NCBI GenBank assembly: GCA_009840355.1
Contig: VXNZ01000024.1
Location: forward strand, 41,599 to 99,009
Source: Chloroflexota bacterium
Lineage (GTDB): Bacteria; Chloroflexota; Dehalococcoidia; Lucifugimonadales; JADFKI01
DNA length: 57,411 nt
Direction of reading: 5' to 3'
Part shown: positions 44,106-52,577 of the stretch, piece by piece
Layout of the letters: each line of letters opens with the position of its first letter
Position numbering within the stretch: position 1 is the stretch's first letter
Notes under the pieces: model-generated
Databases searched by the model: none
What the model was told of the DNA's origin: nothing
What the model saw: only the letters and a program-made list of their open reading frames with translations
Made by a program: the position numbers and the translations under genes

Positions 44106-44454
44106 TTAGTCTATCACATCATCTACGATACGAAGTTCTTCGGTGCTAAACTCTTTCGAGTCAGGTTGACGTACTGCAATGACCCTATGCTGACGTCCTT
44201 GAGCTAGACGCACTGATCCTTCGTCGATTAGTGATTGACGGATCTCGTCGAAATCTTGATTAGCTGGGATTCCACCAAGGCGCAGATACTTGTATGGCGT
44301 TCCGGTTATTGATTTCCTCGACGGCTGATAGGCGTAAAGATCTGCTAAGAATAATGATAGCCTTCAATTTCATAGTGCCAAATCGACTATCATCTTTGCA
44401 TTGATCTGCGATATAGACAATCAGTTCGCGATACTTCGTAGTCTGCTCGTTCAT
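44106..44454 (-). pseudogene. Panacea/DUF4065-like antitoxin gene, single frameshift
   Basis: The start MNEQTTKYRELIVYIADQCK, with SRFGTMKLK after it, is the Panacea N-terminus. The second part, ITGTPYKYLRLGGIPANQDF and IRQSLIDEGSVRLAQGRQHR, continues in another frame to a TAA. One net single-base shift near 44340-44360, in the ILSRSL region, joins YAYQPSRKSITGTPY to the first half. Panacea proteins are antitoxins in hyperpromiscuous toxin-antitoxin systems; no partner toxin was recognised. AGGGGA precedes the ATG. Confidence 0.75.
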
Positions 44455-44510
44455 AAGTCCCCTTGTGTACGCCCGTATTGCCAAAGCATGGGTATTGGTC
44501 GGAGTGATAT

Positions 44511-44702
44511 TCATCCATCGGTAGATTGGGCCACGGCCGCACTCCGCTCTTGACAGAAACTAAGGCACTGCCGCACCGCATCCAGCTGCTCCAGCCACTC
44601 GATCTCAATCAGCCCGTCATCGTCCGCGTCATAGTCCACCGCCGACTGCGCCCCCACACCATTCATCCCTGCCAGGACTTCAAGATAACATTCTCCATCC
44701 AC
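44511..44702 (-). pseudogene. Fragment of a DxDxDGLIEI calcium-motif repeat protein
   Basis: About 63 codons with VLAGMNGVGAQSAVDYDADD, DGLIEIEWLEQLDAVRQ, a repeat found in large surface proteins of Chloroflexota and other bacteria, cut off at both ends. It is too short for a complete protein and sits at the right edge of the island before DR-B. No other coding sequence is recognised between 44455 and 44878. Confidence 0.45.
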
Positions 44703-44765
44703 GCTGCGAATTCGTCCCTGTCCCCAGCCATCTCGCGCAGTATTGTCTCGCGCCCTCTCTGCCGG

Positions 44766-44802
44766 GTGTTGATTTCAAACTCGGATAATACCACAAAACA
44801 GG
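44766..44802. repeat. Direct repeat DR-B at the right edge of the DGQHR island
   Basis: GTGTTGATTTCAAACTCGGA followed by TAATACCACAAAACAGG, the partner of 42022-42057, 2.74 kb away in the same orientation. The similarity runs a few bases further (GCACG). Confidence 0.75.
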
Positions 44803-44878
44803 AGCACGAACATGGATGGACAAGGTGAGCGACTGCCGATAGGATTATGTGCATCTTTGTTAGGTAAAGGAGCGTTGA

Positions 44879-45259
44879 ATGGCAAACCCGGTAGTGTATT
44901 TCGAGATAGGTGGCAGGAACGCGGAGGGGCTGAGAGAGTTTTACAGCGACCTGTTCGGCTGGAACATCAGCGAAGCGGAGGCAGCATCGGCTGCCGTCAG
45001 CCCGTACTTGTTCATTCAGAACGAAGAGGGCGGCATTCCCGGCGGCATCATCAAGACAAACGAGAATATGCCGCCCAATTATGTGATGTTCTATGTGCAG
45101 GCGGACGACTTGCAGGCTACGCTGGATAAGGTAGTCAGTTTGGGTGGCAGTGCAGTCGTGCCTCCCACCGACATTCCCGGCGGCATGGGGCAGATTGCCG
45201 TGTTTATGGACCCTGAGAACAATGTCATCGGCTTGCACAAGTGGAACGAGAAGGGATGA
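44879..45259 (+). CDS. VOC-family (glyoxalase-like) protein 1
   Basis: 126 residues with two beta-alpha-beta-beta-beta modules, of the VOC fold; features include FEIGGRNAEGLREFYSDLFG at the start and a C-terminal FMDPENNVIGLHKWNEKG, the pattern of YgiM/PhnB-like small VOC proteins. GGAG precedes the ATG. The substrate is unknown. It lies just upstream of a second VOC gene (gap of about four bases), an apparent two-gene operon. Confidence 0.85.
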   Translation: MANPVVYFEIGGRNAEGLREFYSDLFGWNISEAEAASAAVSPYLFIQNEEGGIPGGIIKTNENMPPNYVMFYVQADDLQATLDKVVSLGGSAVVPPTDIPGGMGQIAVFMDPENNVIGLHKWNEKG

Positions 45260-45263
45260 AGAA

Positions 45264-45626
45264 TTGGAACTCGGAAATTTTTCGATAAGCCTTGCCATTA
45301 AGGACATGGAGAAGTCTCTGGACTTCTACGGGAAGTTTGGCTTCAAGGTGATAGACGGCGGTCATCAAAACGAGGAGTATGCGGACACTGAGACGGAGAA
45401 GTGGCGCATTCTCCAGAACGAGAGCGCGACTATCGGCCTGTTTCAGGGTATGTTCGACATGAATATCCTGACTTTCAATCCAGAAGACCTGCGCCCCATT
45501 CAGGCGGCATTGAAGAAGCACAATCTTGAATTCGATTATGAGGCAGACATGATGACGTCTGGTCCCTGCAGCGCCTCACTGAAGGACCCCGACGGCAACG
45601 TGATACTTCTCGACCAGCACTACTAG
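45264..45626 (+). CDS. VOC-family (glyoxalase-like) protein 2
   Basis: 120 residues from a TTG at 45264 with AAGGGAT before it. It has the LGNFSISLAIKDMEKSLDFY start, a central FNPEDLRPIQAALKKHNL and the SLKDPDGNVILLDQHY end. It shares the fold but not close sequence with VOC 1. Candidate dioxygenase or isomerase of small molecules, or a bleomycin-resistance-like binder. Followed by the amidase array after 26 nt. Confidence 0.83.
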   Translation: MELGNFSISLAIKDMEKSLDFYGKFGFKVIDGGHQNEEYADTETEKWRILQNESATIGLFQGMFDMNILTFNPEDLRPIQAALKKHNLEFDYEADMMTSGPCSASLKDPDGNVILLDQHY

Positions 45627-45652
45627 ACGCTGTGGGCATTTGGAGGCTTACC

Positions 45653-47080
45653 ATGCCGAACATCGACGAAAACCTCGCATTCACTCCGGCGTCCGAACTT
45701 GCCGCGCTTATCGCCGATAAGCAAGTGTCGCCCGTTGATCTAACGCAACTGTATTTTGACCGCATCGACAGACTGGACTCGCAGCTGAACTCATACCTGA
45801 CGCTAACGCAGGATGAGGCGATGCAGGCTGCGAGGGATGCGGAGAGTGCGGTAATGCGCGGCGACGCTCTCGGCACACTGCACGGCGTGCCAATCTCCAT
45901 CAAGGACCTGGAGTTGACCAGGGGCATACGCACAACGAGCGGCTGTCTTGTGTTCAAGGACAGGATACCTGATGAGGATTCGATAGTGGTCGAGCGAGTG
46001 AAGGCATCGGGCGCGATCATTCTTGGCAAGACGAACACGCCGGAGTTCGGACACAGGGGCACGACTGAGAATCTGCTGGGTGAGCCATGCCGCAATCCGT
46101 GGAATACGGAGCGCACACCGGGCGGGTCGAGCGGGGGCGCGGCAGCCGGACTGGCAGCCGGGCTTTGCGCCATTTCGACTGGAAGTGATGGGGGAGGCTC
46201 AGTTCGTATTCCCGCAAGTTTTTGCGGGCTGTACGGCATCAAGCCCACGCAGGGGCGGGTGCCGCGCTATGGCGGTCGTGCTGCGCCCGCCGTAGCCAAT
46301 CAACTAAGCCAGTCGGGTCCGATTACGCGCACGGTGCGGGATTCGGCGATTCTATTGCAGGCGCTTGCAGGGCGGGACGCGCGCGATGCAGGATCATTGC
46401 GGGACACACCGGGCGACTACATCGCCGCGCTCGACCGCGACATCAGCGGTCTGCGAATCGGGTGGAGTCCTGATTTCGGATACGCTGCGGTTGACCCGGA
46501 GGTCGTGGATGTTTGCGGCAGCGCGGCGCAGGTATTCGCGGAGATGGGCTGCGCGGTCGGTGAAAGCGGGTTTGCGCTCGACTCGCCGCAGGAGGCGTTC
46601 CGCGTGCTCTTCGCCGTGAACACATACGCGTCGTCAGGTTATCTGCTGCACGAGCATGGCGGCGACCTGACGGACTACTTCCGCGCCAATATGGAGTTTG
46701 CAGCCACACAGACCGCAGCCGATTACGCCAGGGCAATCGGCGAGTTGGATATCGTCAAGGCGCGGTTTGACGAATACTTCGAGAATTACGACCTGCTGCT
46801 CTCGCCAACGATGGCAGTGCCCGCATTCGAGATAGAGCAGCATCCGACAAGCGTGGCAGGGCAGGAAGTCGATCCGTTCTTCGGTTACCTGCCGTTTACA
46901 TATCCGGTCAACGCCATCGGGCATCCCGCCGCAAGTGTGCCGTGCGGCTTTTCGTCAGACGGCATGCCCATCGGCTTGCATATCGTGGGACGACATGGCG
47001 ATGAGGAGACGGTATTGGCTGCGTCGGCGGCGTTCGAGCGTGTGATGCCCTGGGTGCACAAGATGCCACCGGTGAGTTAA
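45653..47080 (+). CDS. Amidase (amidase signature family), tandem copy 1
   Basis: 475 residues from the ATG at 45653, preceded by GGAGG. The Ser-cisSer-Lys triad is Lys84 (SIKDL), cis-Ser159 (PGGSSGG) and Ser183 (GGSVRIP). It hydrolyses a carboxamide, and the family ranges from fatty acid amide hydrolase to aryl-amidases. Its loop PGGSSGG differs from GASSGG in copies 2 and 3, and its region around 350 is more diverged. The copy lies after the VOC genes and begins a three-copy array with near-identical starts (MPNIDENLAF). Confidence 0.92.
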   Translation: MPNIDENLAFTPASELAALIADKQVSPVDLTQLYFDRIDRLDSQLNSYLTLTQDEAMQAARDAESAVMRGDALGTLHGVPISIKDLELTRGIRTTSGCLVFKDRIPDEDSIVVERVKASGAIILGKTNTPEFGHRGTTENLLGEPCRNPWNTERTPGGSSGGAAAGLAAGLCAISTGSDGGGSVRIPASFCGLYGIKPTQGRVPRYGGRAAPAVANQLSQSGPITRTVRDSAILLQALAGRDARDAGSLRDTPGDYIAALDRDISGLRIGWSPDFGYAAVDPEVVDVCGSAAQVFAEMGCAVGESGFALDSPQEAFRVLFAVNTYASSGYLLHEHGGDLTDYFRANMEFAATQTAADYARAIGELDIVKARFDEYFENYDLLLSPTMAVPAFEIEQHPTSVAGQEVDPFFGYLPFTYPVNAIGHPAASVPCGFSSDGMPIGLHIVGRHGDEETVLAASAAFERVMPWVHKMPPVS

Positions 47081-47129
47081 ACTCACATCGATGTACAGGA
47101 TAGACAAGGATGGATAGGAGATTTGACCA

Positions 47130-48566
47130 ATGCCGAACATAGATGAGAATTTCGCGTTTGCGCCGTCTTATGAACTTGCCGCTCTAATTGCCGACAAGCA
47201 AGTATCGCCGGTTGAAGTCACGCGGCTTTATTACGATCGAATCGAGCGGCTGGACTCGCAGCTAAACTCGTACCTGACGCTGACGCAGGACATGGCAATG
47301 GAGTCAGCGCGGGCTGCGGAAGATGCCGTGATGCGGGGCGATGAGCTTGGGCCGCTGCACGGTGTGCCGATATCCATCAAGGACTTGCAGATGACGGCAG
47401 GCGTTCGCACCACCTTGGGGTCGCTCGCCTACAAGGATAATGTACCGGAAGCGGATTCAGCGGTGGTGGAGCGCGTGAAGGCTACGGGCGCGGTGATACT
47501 GGGCAAGACGAATACGCCTGAGTTTGGGTTGCTGGGCGCGAATGAGAACCGTCTTGGCGACGACTGCCGCAACCCGTGGAACACAGAGCGTACATCGGGC
47601 GCGTCCAGCGGTGGCGCGGGCGCGGCGGTGGCGGCGGGTCTGTGCTCGCTGGGAACAGGCGGAGACGGCGGCGGCTCTATTCGCATTCCTGCGAGCTTCT
47701 GCGGCATCTACGGCATAAAGCCGACGCAGGGACGTGTCTCTAGCTTCAGCGGCGTTCCTCCGGCGGCGCCTCTCCTGAATATCACCAGCCAGCAGGGACC
47801 GATGTCGCGCACGGTCAAGGACTCGGCGATATTGTTGCAAGCACTGGCGGGCTTTGATCCGCGAGACTCGGCGTCGTTGCGCGAGCCGGTGCCTGACTTT
47901 GTTGGAGCAGTGGACAAAGACATTAGTGGATTGCGTATCGCGTGGAGTCCTGACTACGGGTATGCGGGCGTTGACGCGGAGGTCGTTGAGGTGAGTGCGG
48001 GGGCAGCGCGCGTTTTCGAGGGACTGGGCTGCACAGTGGAGGACAGCGATCTGGCGCTGGATGACCCGTTCGGGACATGGTGGGTCTTCTTTGCCTCGAA
48101 TGTGTTCGTAACACAGGGGCACTTGCTGGACGATCCTTCTGATCCCCTGTCGTGGTACGGACGTATGGCAATCGAGGATGGCAGTAAATTCAGCGCTGGC
48201 GACTTCATCAAGGCGATGGGTGGGCGCGACCGTATGATAAACCAGTTTGCTGACGTGTTCGATGAGTATGACCTGATTCTGTCTCCGACGATGCCCACGA
48301 CAGCGTTCCCGGTGCGGGAATATCCTCACGTTATAGGCGGCAAAGAAAATGCCAACAGGAAGGGCTGGAGCTTCGTGCCGTTCACTCATCCCATCAATAC
48401 AATCGGGCATCCTGCAGCGAGCGTGCCTTGCGGTTTCTCGTCGGACGGCATGCCTGTTGGACTCCACATCGTGGGGCGCAAAGGTGACGAGGAGACGGTT
48501 CTGGCTGCGTCTGCGGCGTTCGAGCGCGCGATGCCTTGGGCGGACAGGAAGCCGCCGGTGAGTTAA
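47130..48566 (+). CDS. Amidase, tandem copy 2
   Basis: 478 residues, MPNIDENFAFAPSYELAALI, with the triad Lys84, Ser159 (SGASSGG) and Ser183 (GGSIRIP). Copies 2 and 3 are the closer pair, sharing long stretches such as GDDCRNPWNTERTSGASSGG and LVGHLLDDPSDPL-type motifs. GGAG lies before the ATG. The intergenic sequence CACATCGATGTACAGGATA recurs before copy 3 with small changes, showing that the duplication unit included the gap. Confidence 0.92.
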   Translation: MPNIDENFAFAPSYELAALIADKQVSPVEVTRLYYDRIERLDSQLNSYLTLTQDMAMESARAAEDAVMRGDELGPLHGVPISIKDLQMTAGVRTTLGSLAYKDNVPEADSAVVERVKATGAVILGKTNTPEFGLLGANENRLGDDCRNPWNTERTSGASSGGAGAAVAAGLCSLGTGGDGGGSIRIPASFCGIYGIKPTQGRVSSFSGVPPAAPLLNITSQQGPMSRTVKDSAILLQALAGFDPRDSASLREPVPDFVGAVDKDISGLRIAWSPDYGYAGVDAEVVEVSAGAARVFEGLGCTVEDSDLALDDPFGTWWVFFASNVFVTQGHLLDDPSDPLSWYGRMAIEDGSKFSAGDFIKAMGGRDRMINQFADVFDEYDLILSPTMPTTAFPVREYPHVIGGKENANRKGWSFVPFTHPINTIGHPAASVPCGFSSDGMPVGLHIVGRKGDEETVLAASAAFERAMPWADRKPPVS

Positions 48567-48614
48567 ACTGACATCGATGCACAGGATAAACAAGATGGAA
48601 TGGAGTTAAAGCCG

Positions 48615-50051
48615 ATGCCGAACACTGATGAAAATCTCGCTTTTGTCCCGTCCCATGAGCTTGCCTCGCTGATTGCGGACAAGCAAATCTCGCCGGTCGA
48701 GATTACGCAGCTCTATTTCGACCGGATCGAGCGACTGGACTCCCAGCTGAACTCGTACCTGACACTGTTGCCGGACATGGCAATGGAGGCAGCGCACGCA
48801 GCCGAGGATGCCGTGATGCGGGGGGATGAGCTTGCCCCATTGCACGGCGTTCCGATTTCGATAAAAGACCTTGTGATGACGAAGGGCGTGCGTACTACCT
48901 CAGGTTCGCTTGCTTACAAAGATCACATTCCCGCGGCGGACTCTGCCGTTGCGGAGCGGGTGAAGGCGAGCGGGGCAATCCTGTTGGGGAAGACCAACAC
49001 GCCGGAGTTCGGCTCCCTTGGCGCGAACGAAAACCGCCTGGGGGATGACTGCCGTAACCCGTGGAACACCGAGCGCACATCGGGCGCGTCGAGTGGCGGC
49101 GCGGGCGCATCGGTAGCGGCCGGGCTGTGCTCGCTCGGCACGGGCAGTGACGGAGGCGGTTCGATACGGATTCCCGCGAGTTTCTGCGGCATATACGGCA
49201 TCAAGCCAACGCAGGGGCGCGTCTCCGGCTTCAGTGGCGTGCCGCAGGATGTTCCGCTCGTCAACCTCTTGGGTCAGAATGGGCCTATGACGCGCACGGT
49301 GAAGGACTCCGCTATACTCTTGCAGGCACTGGCAGGATACGACCCGCGAGACGCTTCATCCTTGCATGCGCCTGTGCCCGAATTCGTGGCTGCGGTGGAC
49401 AGGGACATCAATGGGCTGCGTATGGCTTGGAGTGCGGACTTCGGCTATGCCGGAGTTGATGCAGAGGTGGTGGAAGTGTGCGCCGCGGGTGCGCGAGTGT
49501 TCGAGGGGTTGGGGTGCTCCATTGATGAGAGCGATTTGATGCTGGAGGACCCGTTTGAAATCTGGTGGGTCATGTCAGGGTGCAATTCTTACCTTACGCA
49601 GGGGCACCTGCTCGACGACCCGTCGGACCCACTGACTTGGTATGGTCGCATGCTCATCGAGGATGGCAAGGAGTTCAGCGCGGGGGACTATGTGAAGGCG
49701 CTGGGCCGCCGAGACCGGATGATAAACCAATTCGCCGATGTGTTCGAGGAGTACGACTTGCTGCTGTCGCCCACGATGGCGACGACCGCGTTCCCGGTGG
49801 GTGAGTACCCCGAGGTGATAGAAGGCAAGCGCAACGCCCATGTCAAGGGCTGGAGCTTCTTGCCGTTCACCCATCCCATCAATATGATAGGACATCCTGC
49901 CGCGACTGTGCCGTGCGGCTACTCGGCGGACGGCATGCCCATCGGGCTGCACATCGTGGGGCGCAAGGGCGACGAGGAGACGGTGCTGGCGGCATCCGCG
50001 GCATTCGAGCGCGCGATGCCGTGGGCGGACAAGAGGCCTGTTGTTAGCTAA
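48615..50051 (+). CDS. Amidase, tandem copy 3
   Basis: 478 residues from the ATG at 48615 with GGAG nine bases before; an in-frame ATG at 48600 is less well placed. The triad Lys84, Ser159 and Ser183 is intact. It closes the array. Very similar to copy 2, with a divergent central segment and FTHPINMIGHPAATVPCGYS end. Three intact copies imply selection for dosage or for different amide substrates. Confidence 0.92.
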   Translation: MPNTDENLAFVPSHELASLIADKQISPVEITQLYFDRIERLDSQLNSYLTLLPDMAMEAAHAAEDAVMRGDELAPLHGVPISIKDLVMTKGVRTTSGSLAYKDHIPAADSAVAERVKASGAILLGKTNTPEFGSLGANENRLGDDCRNPWNTERTSGASSGGAGASVAAGLCSLGTGSDGGGSIRIPASFCGIYGIKPTQGRVSGFSGVPQDVPLVNLLGQNGPMTRTVKDSAILLQALAGYDPRDASSLHAPVPEFVAAVDRDINGLRMAWSADFGYAGVDAEVVEVCAAGARVFEGLGCSIDESDLMLEDPFEIWWVMSGCNSYLTQGHLLDDPSDPLTWYGRMLIEDGKEFSAGDYVKALGRRDRMINQFADVFEEYDLLLSPTMATTAFPVGEYPEVIEGKRNAHVKGWSFLPFTHPINMIGHPAATVPCGYSADGMPIGLHIVGRKGDEETVLAASAAFERAMPWADKRPVVS

Positions 50052-50148
50052 ATTACATCTATGAACGGGATGGGGCAGGGTAAGATGACCGGCAAAAAGG
50101 TATTCTTACCATAGGGGGATATTGCGCGCGTAAGCAGCGCAAACTAGT

Positions 50149-50175
50149 GGATTCCTGCGAAAGTAGGAATGACGA
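50149..50175. repeat. REP-like hairpin
   Basis: ATTCCTGCGAAAGTAGGAAT followed by GACG is an inverted repeat of a type widespread in intergenic regions of bacteria. It lies in the 50052-50271 gap between the amidase array and the DUF1501 terminator. Confidence 0.55.
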
Positions 50176-50216
50176 ATTGAAAAACACTGCATAGTGAGAA
50201 TATCGGCAAAGAAATA

Positions 50217-50244
50217 GGGATGCCCGTTGAAATGCGGGCATCCC
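50217..50244. terminator. Bidirectional intrinsic terminator
   Basis: GGGATGCCCG pairs perfectly with CGGGCATCCC around TTGAAATG, 27 nt from the DUF1501 stop. T-rich flanks follow in both directions (CTCTTT on plus, TATTTCTTT on minus). It ends the minus-strand block and possibly the amidase transcript. Confidence 0.85.
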
Positions 50245-50271
50245 CTCTTTATGCCAAACTCCGGTTGGCGA

Positions 50272-51411
50272 TTACTTCGAAATGAAGTCGAACTGCTCGT
50301 ACTTGCCGTTGGTGGTCAGCACCGGGTCGATGCCAAGCCAGCGCTCTGCGATGGTGGAGTATGTGCTGCGGAAGTCGTTGCTGAAGTGCAGGTCGCCTTC
50401 CAGCTGCTTGTCGTCGTCAAGCGACGGGAAGTCGCCGTACATTCCGCCATTGACATCGCCGCCGATGACGAACGCCACGCCGCCGGAACCGTGGTCGGTG
50501 CCAGCGCCGTTGTCGCGGATGCGCCTGCCGAACTCGGAGAACAGCAGCACCACGACATCCTTGTCCATGTCGTGCTCCTTCATGTCGTCCATAAAGTCGC
50601 CGACTGCGCCGGACACGTCCTGCCACAGCTTGGCGTGGCTGGTCAGCTCAGAGGCGTGCGTGTCGAAGCTGCCGTGCTGCGTGTAATAGACGCGCGTACC
50701 GAGACCGGCGGTCATCACCTGCGCGATGGACTTCATATTCTCGGCGATGGGGTTGTCCGCATACTCGATGCTGGACGAATAGCGCTGCGGCGCAACTCGC
50801 AGAACATCGGCGCCCTTGAGCGCGTCCGTGCCGGTCTGCGAGATGAAGTTGGCGATGATGTCTCTGCCGCTGCCGCCGTACATCTGTGTGAAAGCCTCAA
50901 GCGCGAGGTTGCGCGCCGCTTCGTCCTTGATGTCCGGGAACAGTCCGTATGTCTCGAGGTTGCCGACTGATGCGACGGGCACGCCCTTGGCGTACAGCGC
51001 GCGCGGCAGACCGCGACCGAAGTTAACGCCTGTCAGCACATTCTCCGCCTGCGGGTCAAGCTCGCGGATAGCCCTGCCGAGCCAGCCATCGTCGCCGACC
51101 TGCTCGCTCTCGGCAGTGTGCCACACATCCATCGAGCGGAAGTGCGACCGGTTGGGACTCGGATAGCCGACGCCGTTAATGAGTGCGACCTTGCCATCGT
51201 CCCACAGCGACTTGATTGGCGCCATCGCAGGGTTAAGACCGAGCTTGTCGTCCAACTTAAGCACTTCGTCCTGCGGAATGTTCACGAAGGGCCTGTTGTC
51301 GTAATACTGTCCGTCGTTGTACGGAATGACCGTGTTCAGGGCATCGTTGCCGCCGGAAAGCTGCAAGACTACCACCGTCTTCTCGTGATGACCGTTGCCG
51401 TTAGTCGCCAT
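50272..51411 (-). CDS. DUF1501 protein (alkaline phosphatase-superfamily-like)
   Basis: 379 residues. The pattern VVVLQLSGGNDALNTVIPYN at the start, then SHFRSMDVWHTA, THASELTSHAKLW and a SEFGRRIRDNG-D-HG ending identify DUF1501, related to sulfatase/phosphatase folds. No Tat signal is visible, in contrast to many family members. The function is unknown; DUF1501 and DUF1800 are normally adjacent, and the DUF1800 partner is 4.2 kb upstream here on the same strand. Confidence 0.9.
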   Translation of the reverse strand: MATNGNGHHEKTVVVLQLSGGNDALNTVIPYNDGQYYDNRPFVNIPQDEVLKLDDKLGLNPAMAPIKSLWDDGKVALINGVGYPSPNRSHFRSMDVWHTAESEQVGDDGWLGRAIRELDPQAENVLTGVNFGRGLPRALYAKGVPVASVGNLETYGLFPDIKDEAARNLALEAFTQMYGGSGRDIIANFISQTGTDALKGADVLRVAPQRYSSSIEYADNPIAENMKSIAQVMTAGLGTRVYYTQHGSFDTHASELTSHAKLWQDVSGAVGDFMDDMKEHDMDKDVVVLLFSEFGRRIRDNGAGTDHGSGGVAFVIGGDVNGGMYGDFPSLDDDKQLEGDLHFSNDFRSTYSTIAERWLGIDPVLTTNGKYEQFDFISK

Positions 51412-51546
51412 TTTCCCTCTCCTATCAAGTGCCTATCAAGTGACTGATGCCCCGCTCTTTCTCATTACTCGTATAATCGCTTAATTTGCGGGTTTCGTCA
51501 AGCCATGCAGTCCGAAATCTTGCTAATTCTCTACCGATTAGCCATT

Positions 51547-52572
51547 TCAGAGCTCGTAATCAGGGTTAATCTTATGTCCGATGCTCTTCAATTTTCTCAC
51601 CACTGCATCAAGGACAGTGTCGTATTCCACACCTGTAGGAAGGTGAATCGGGATGAATGCCTTGTCATCAGTTAGGTTCAACCTGCGGCGCGCTTCAGCA
51701 GGTTTGATTTGGCCGTTCTTGGCTGTGCGGAAATCCAGCCATATAGGTGTGCCGTCTTCGAGCACCCATAGTTCGAAATTGATACCGAACCAAACATTTG
51801 TCCCTCCTAACTTAATCCACCGCCCATATCCGGTTACCCATGGAGTGACCATCAATCCACTCGTGCTCACAAATCCGTCGGCACGTGCCTTGTCTGTCGC
51901 TGCATCAACAAGGTGTCTCAAATTAAGCATGCGGCGAGGAAACTCAGGCGCGAGTTCGGTTGGCCGAATAGGCAGAAATGCATCTTCATCCATATGCTCG
52001 GTTAGCCCTTGCAGTTGGCGAATGTCGTTCCGTTCGGGCGACCCTTCTCCTGTGCTATTTTCCATCTGACTGAGCAACGATCGCCAACTCGTCAGCATCA
52101 GATAGCGTTGACTGCCTATGACCGCTGCGCTCCGCAGCCCGCCTTCTTCCGCGCTATCTCTCAGTTCGAAACTCACACGGCGGCGCAACTCAGCCCAAAG
52201 GGTATCGCGTCTCGCTTCCGGCGCGACGAACAGCAGCGCGGATGGTCCGTCTTTCGGGAGCCTTTCCAGATAGCCGTTTGGCTGGTTTTCGGTGAGTCCC
52301 GCCCAGAACTTGGCTTCAATCAGTACGCGCTCTGCGTCATCAGCGTCGAAGCCGACAAGGTCCGGACGCGCTCCGGTGTCGCCGGTAACCTGAGTTCGCA
52401 CTTGCTCGACAGATTTGATTTCCGGCACGCCACTCTGAAGCATAAGGTTTAGGGCGTTTCTGGACGCCGGTGACTTGGACAGAATGTACCCAAGCGCCTC
52501 GACCGCCATATCTTCTACGCGGTCAGTCAGCATCGGAGTAAGGTGGGCAAGCAATGTTGGTTCCAGGGTCAT
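51547..52572 (-). CDS. PD-(D/E)XK nuclease-fold protein
   Basis: 341 residues. After a helical N-terminus (LLAHLTPMLTDRVEDMAVEA) comes GARPDLVGF with Asp71 and VLIEAKFW with Glu86 and Lys88, the PD-(D/E)XK pattern of restriction-like nucleases. The C-terminal part includes WFGINFELWVLEDGTPIWLD and a final KLKSIGHKINPDYEL. It is the second gene of a tight pair: the upstream gene ends five bases before this start. A role in DNA restriction or repair is plausible; the family is poorly characterised. Confidence 0.78.
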   Translation of the reverse strand: MTLEPTLLAHLTPMLTDRVEDMAVEALGYILSKSPASRNALNLMLQSGVPEIKSVEQVRTQVTGDTGARPDLVGFDADDAERVLIEAKFWAGLTENQPNGYLERLPKDGPSALLFVAPEARRDTLWAELRRRVSFELRDSAEEGGLRSAAVIGSQRYLMLTSWRSLLSQMENSTGEGSPERNDIRQLQGLTEHMDEDAFLPIRPTELAPEFPRRMLNLRHLVDAATDKARADGFVSTSGLMVTPWVTGYGRWIKLGGTNVWFGINFELWVLEDGTPIWLDFRTAKNGQIKPAEARRRLNLTDDKAFIPIHLPTGVEYDTVLDAVVRKLKSIGHKINPDYEL

Positions 52573-52577
52573 AGCAA

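Noticed and set aside
42022-44802. A complete dnd phosphorothioation cluster
   Set aside because: Only a DGQHR gene is present; no DndA, C, D or E homologue is visible in or near the island.
47457-48593. 378-codon frame opposite amidase copy 2
   Set aside because: Antisense shadow of a highly conserved amidase; similar open stretches opposite the other copies confirm that it reflects codon bias.
50272-51411. Secreted Tat-dependent sulfatase
   Set aside because: DUF1501 motifs are clear but there is no twin-arginine signal or sulfatase Cys/Ser-x-P-x-R active-site motif.
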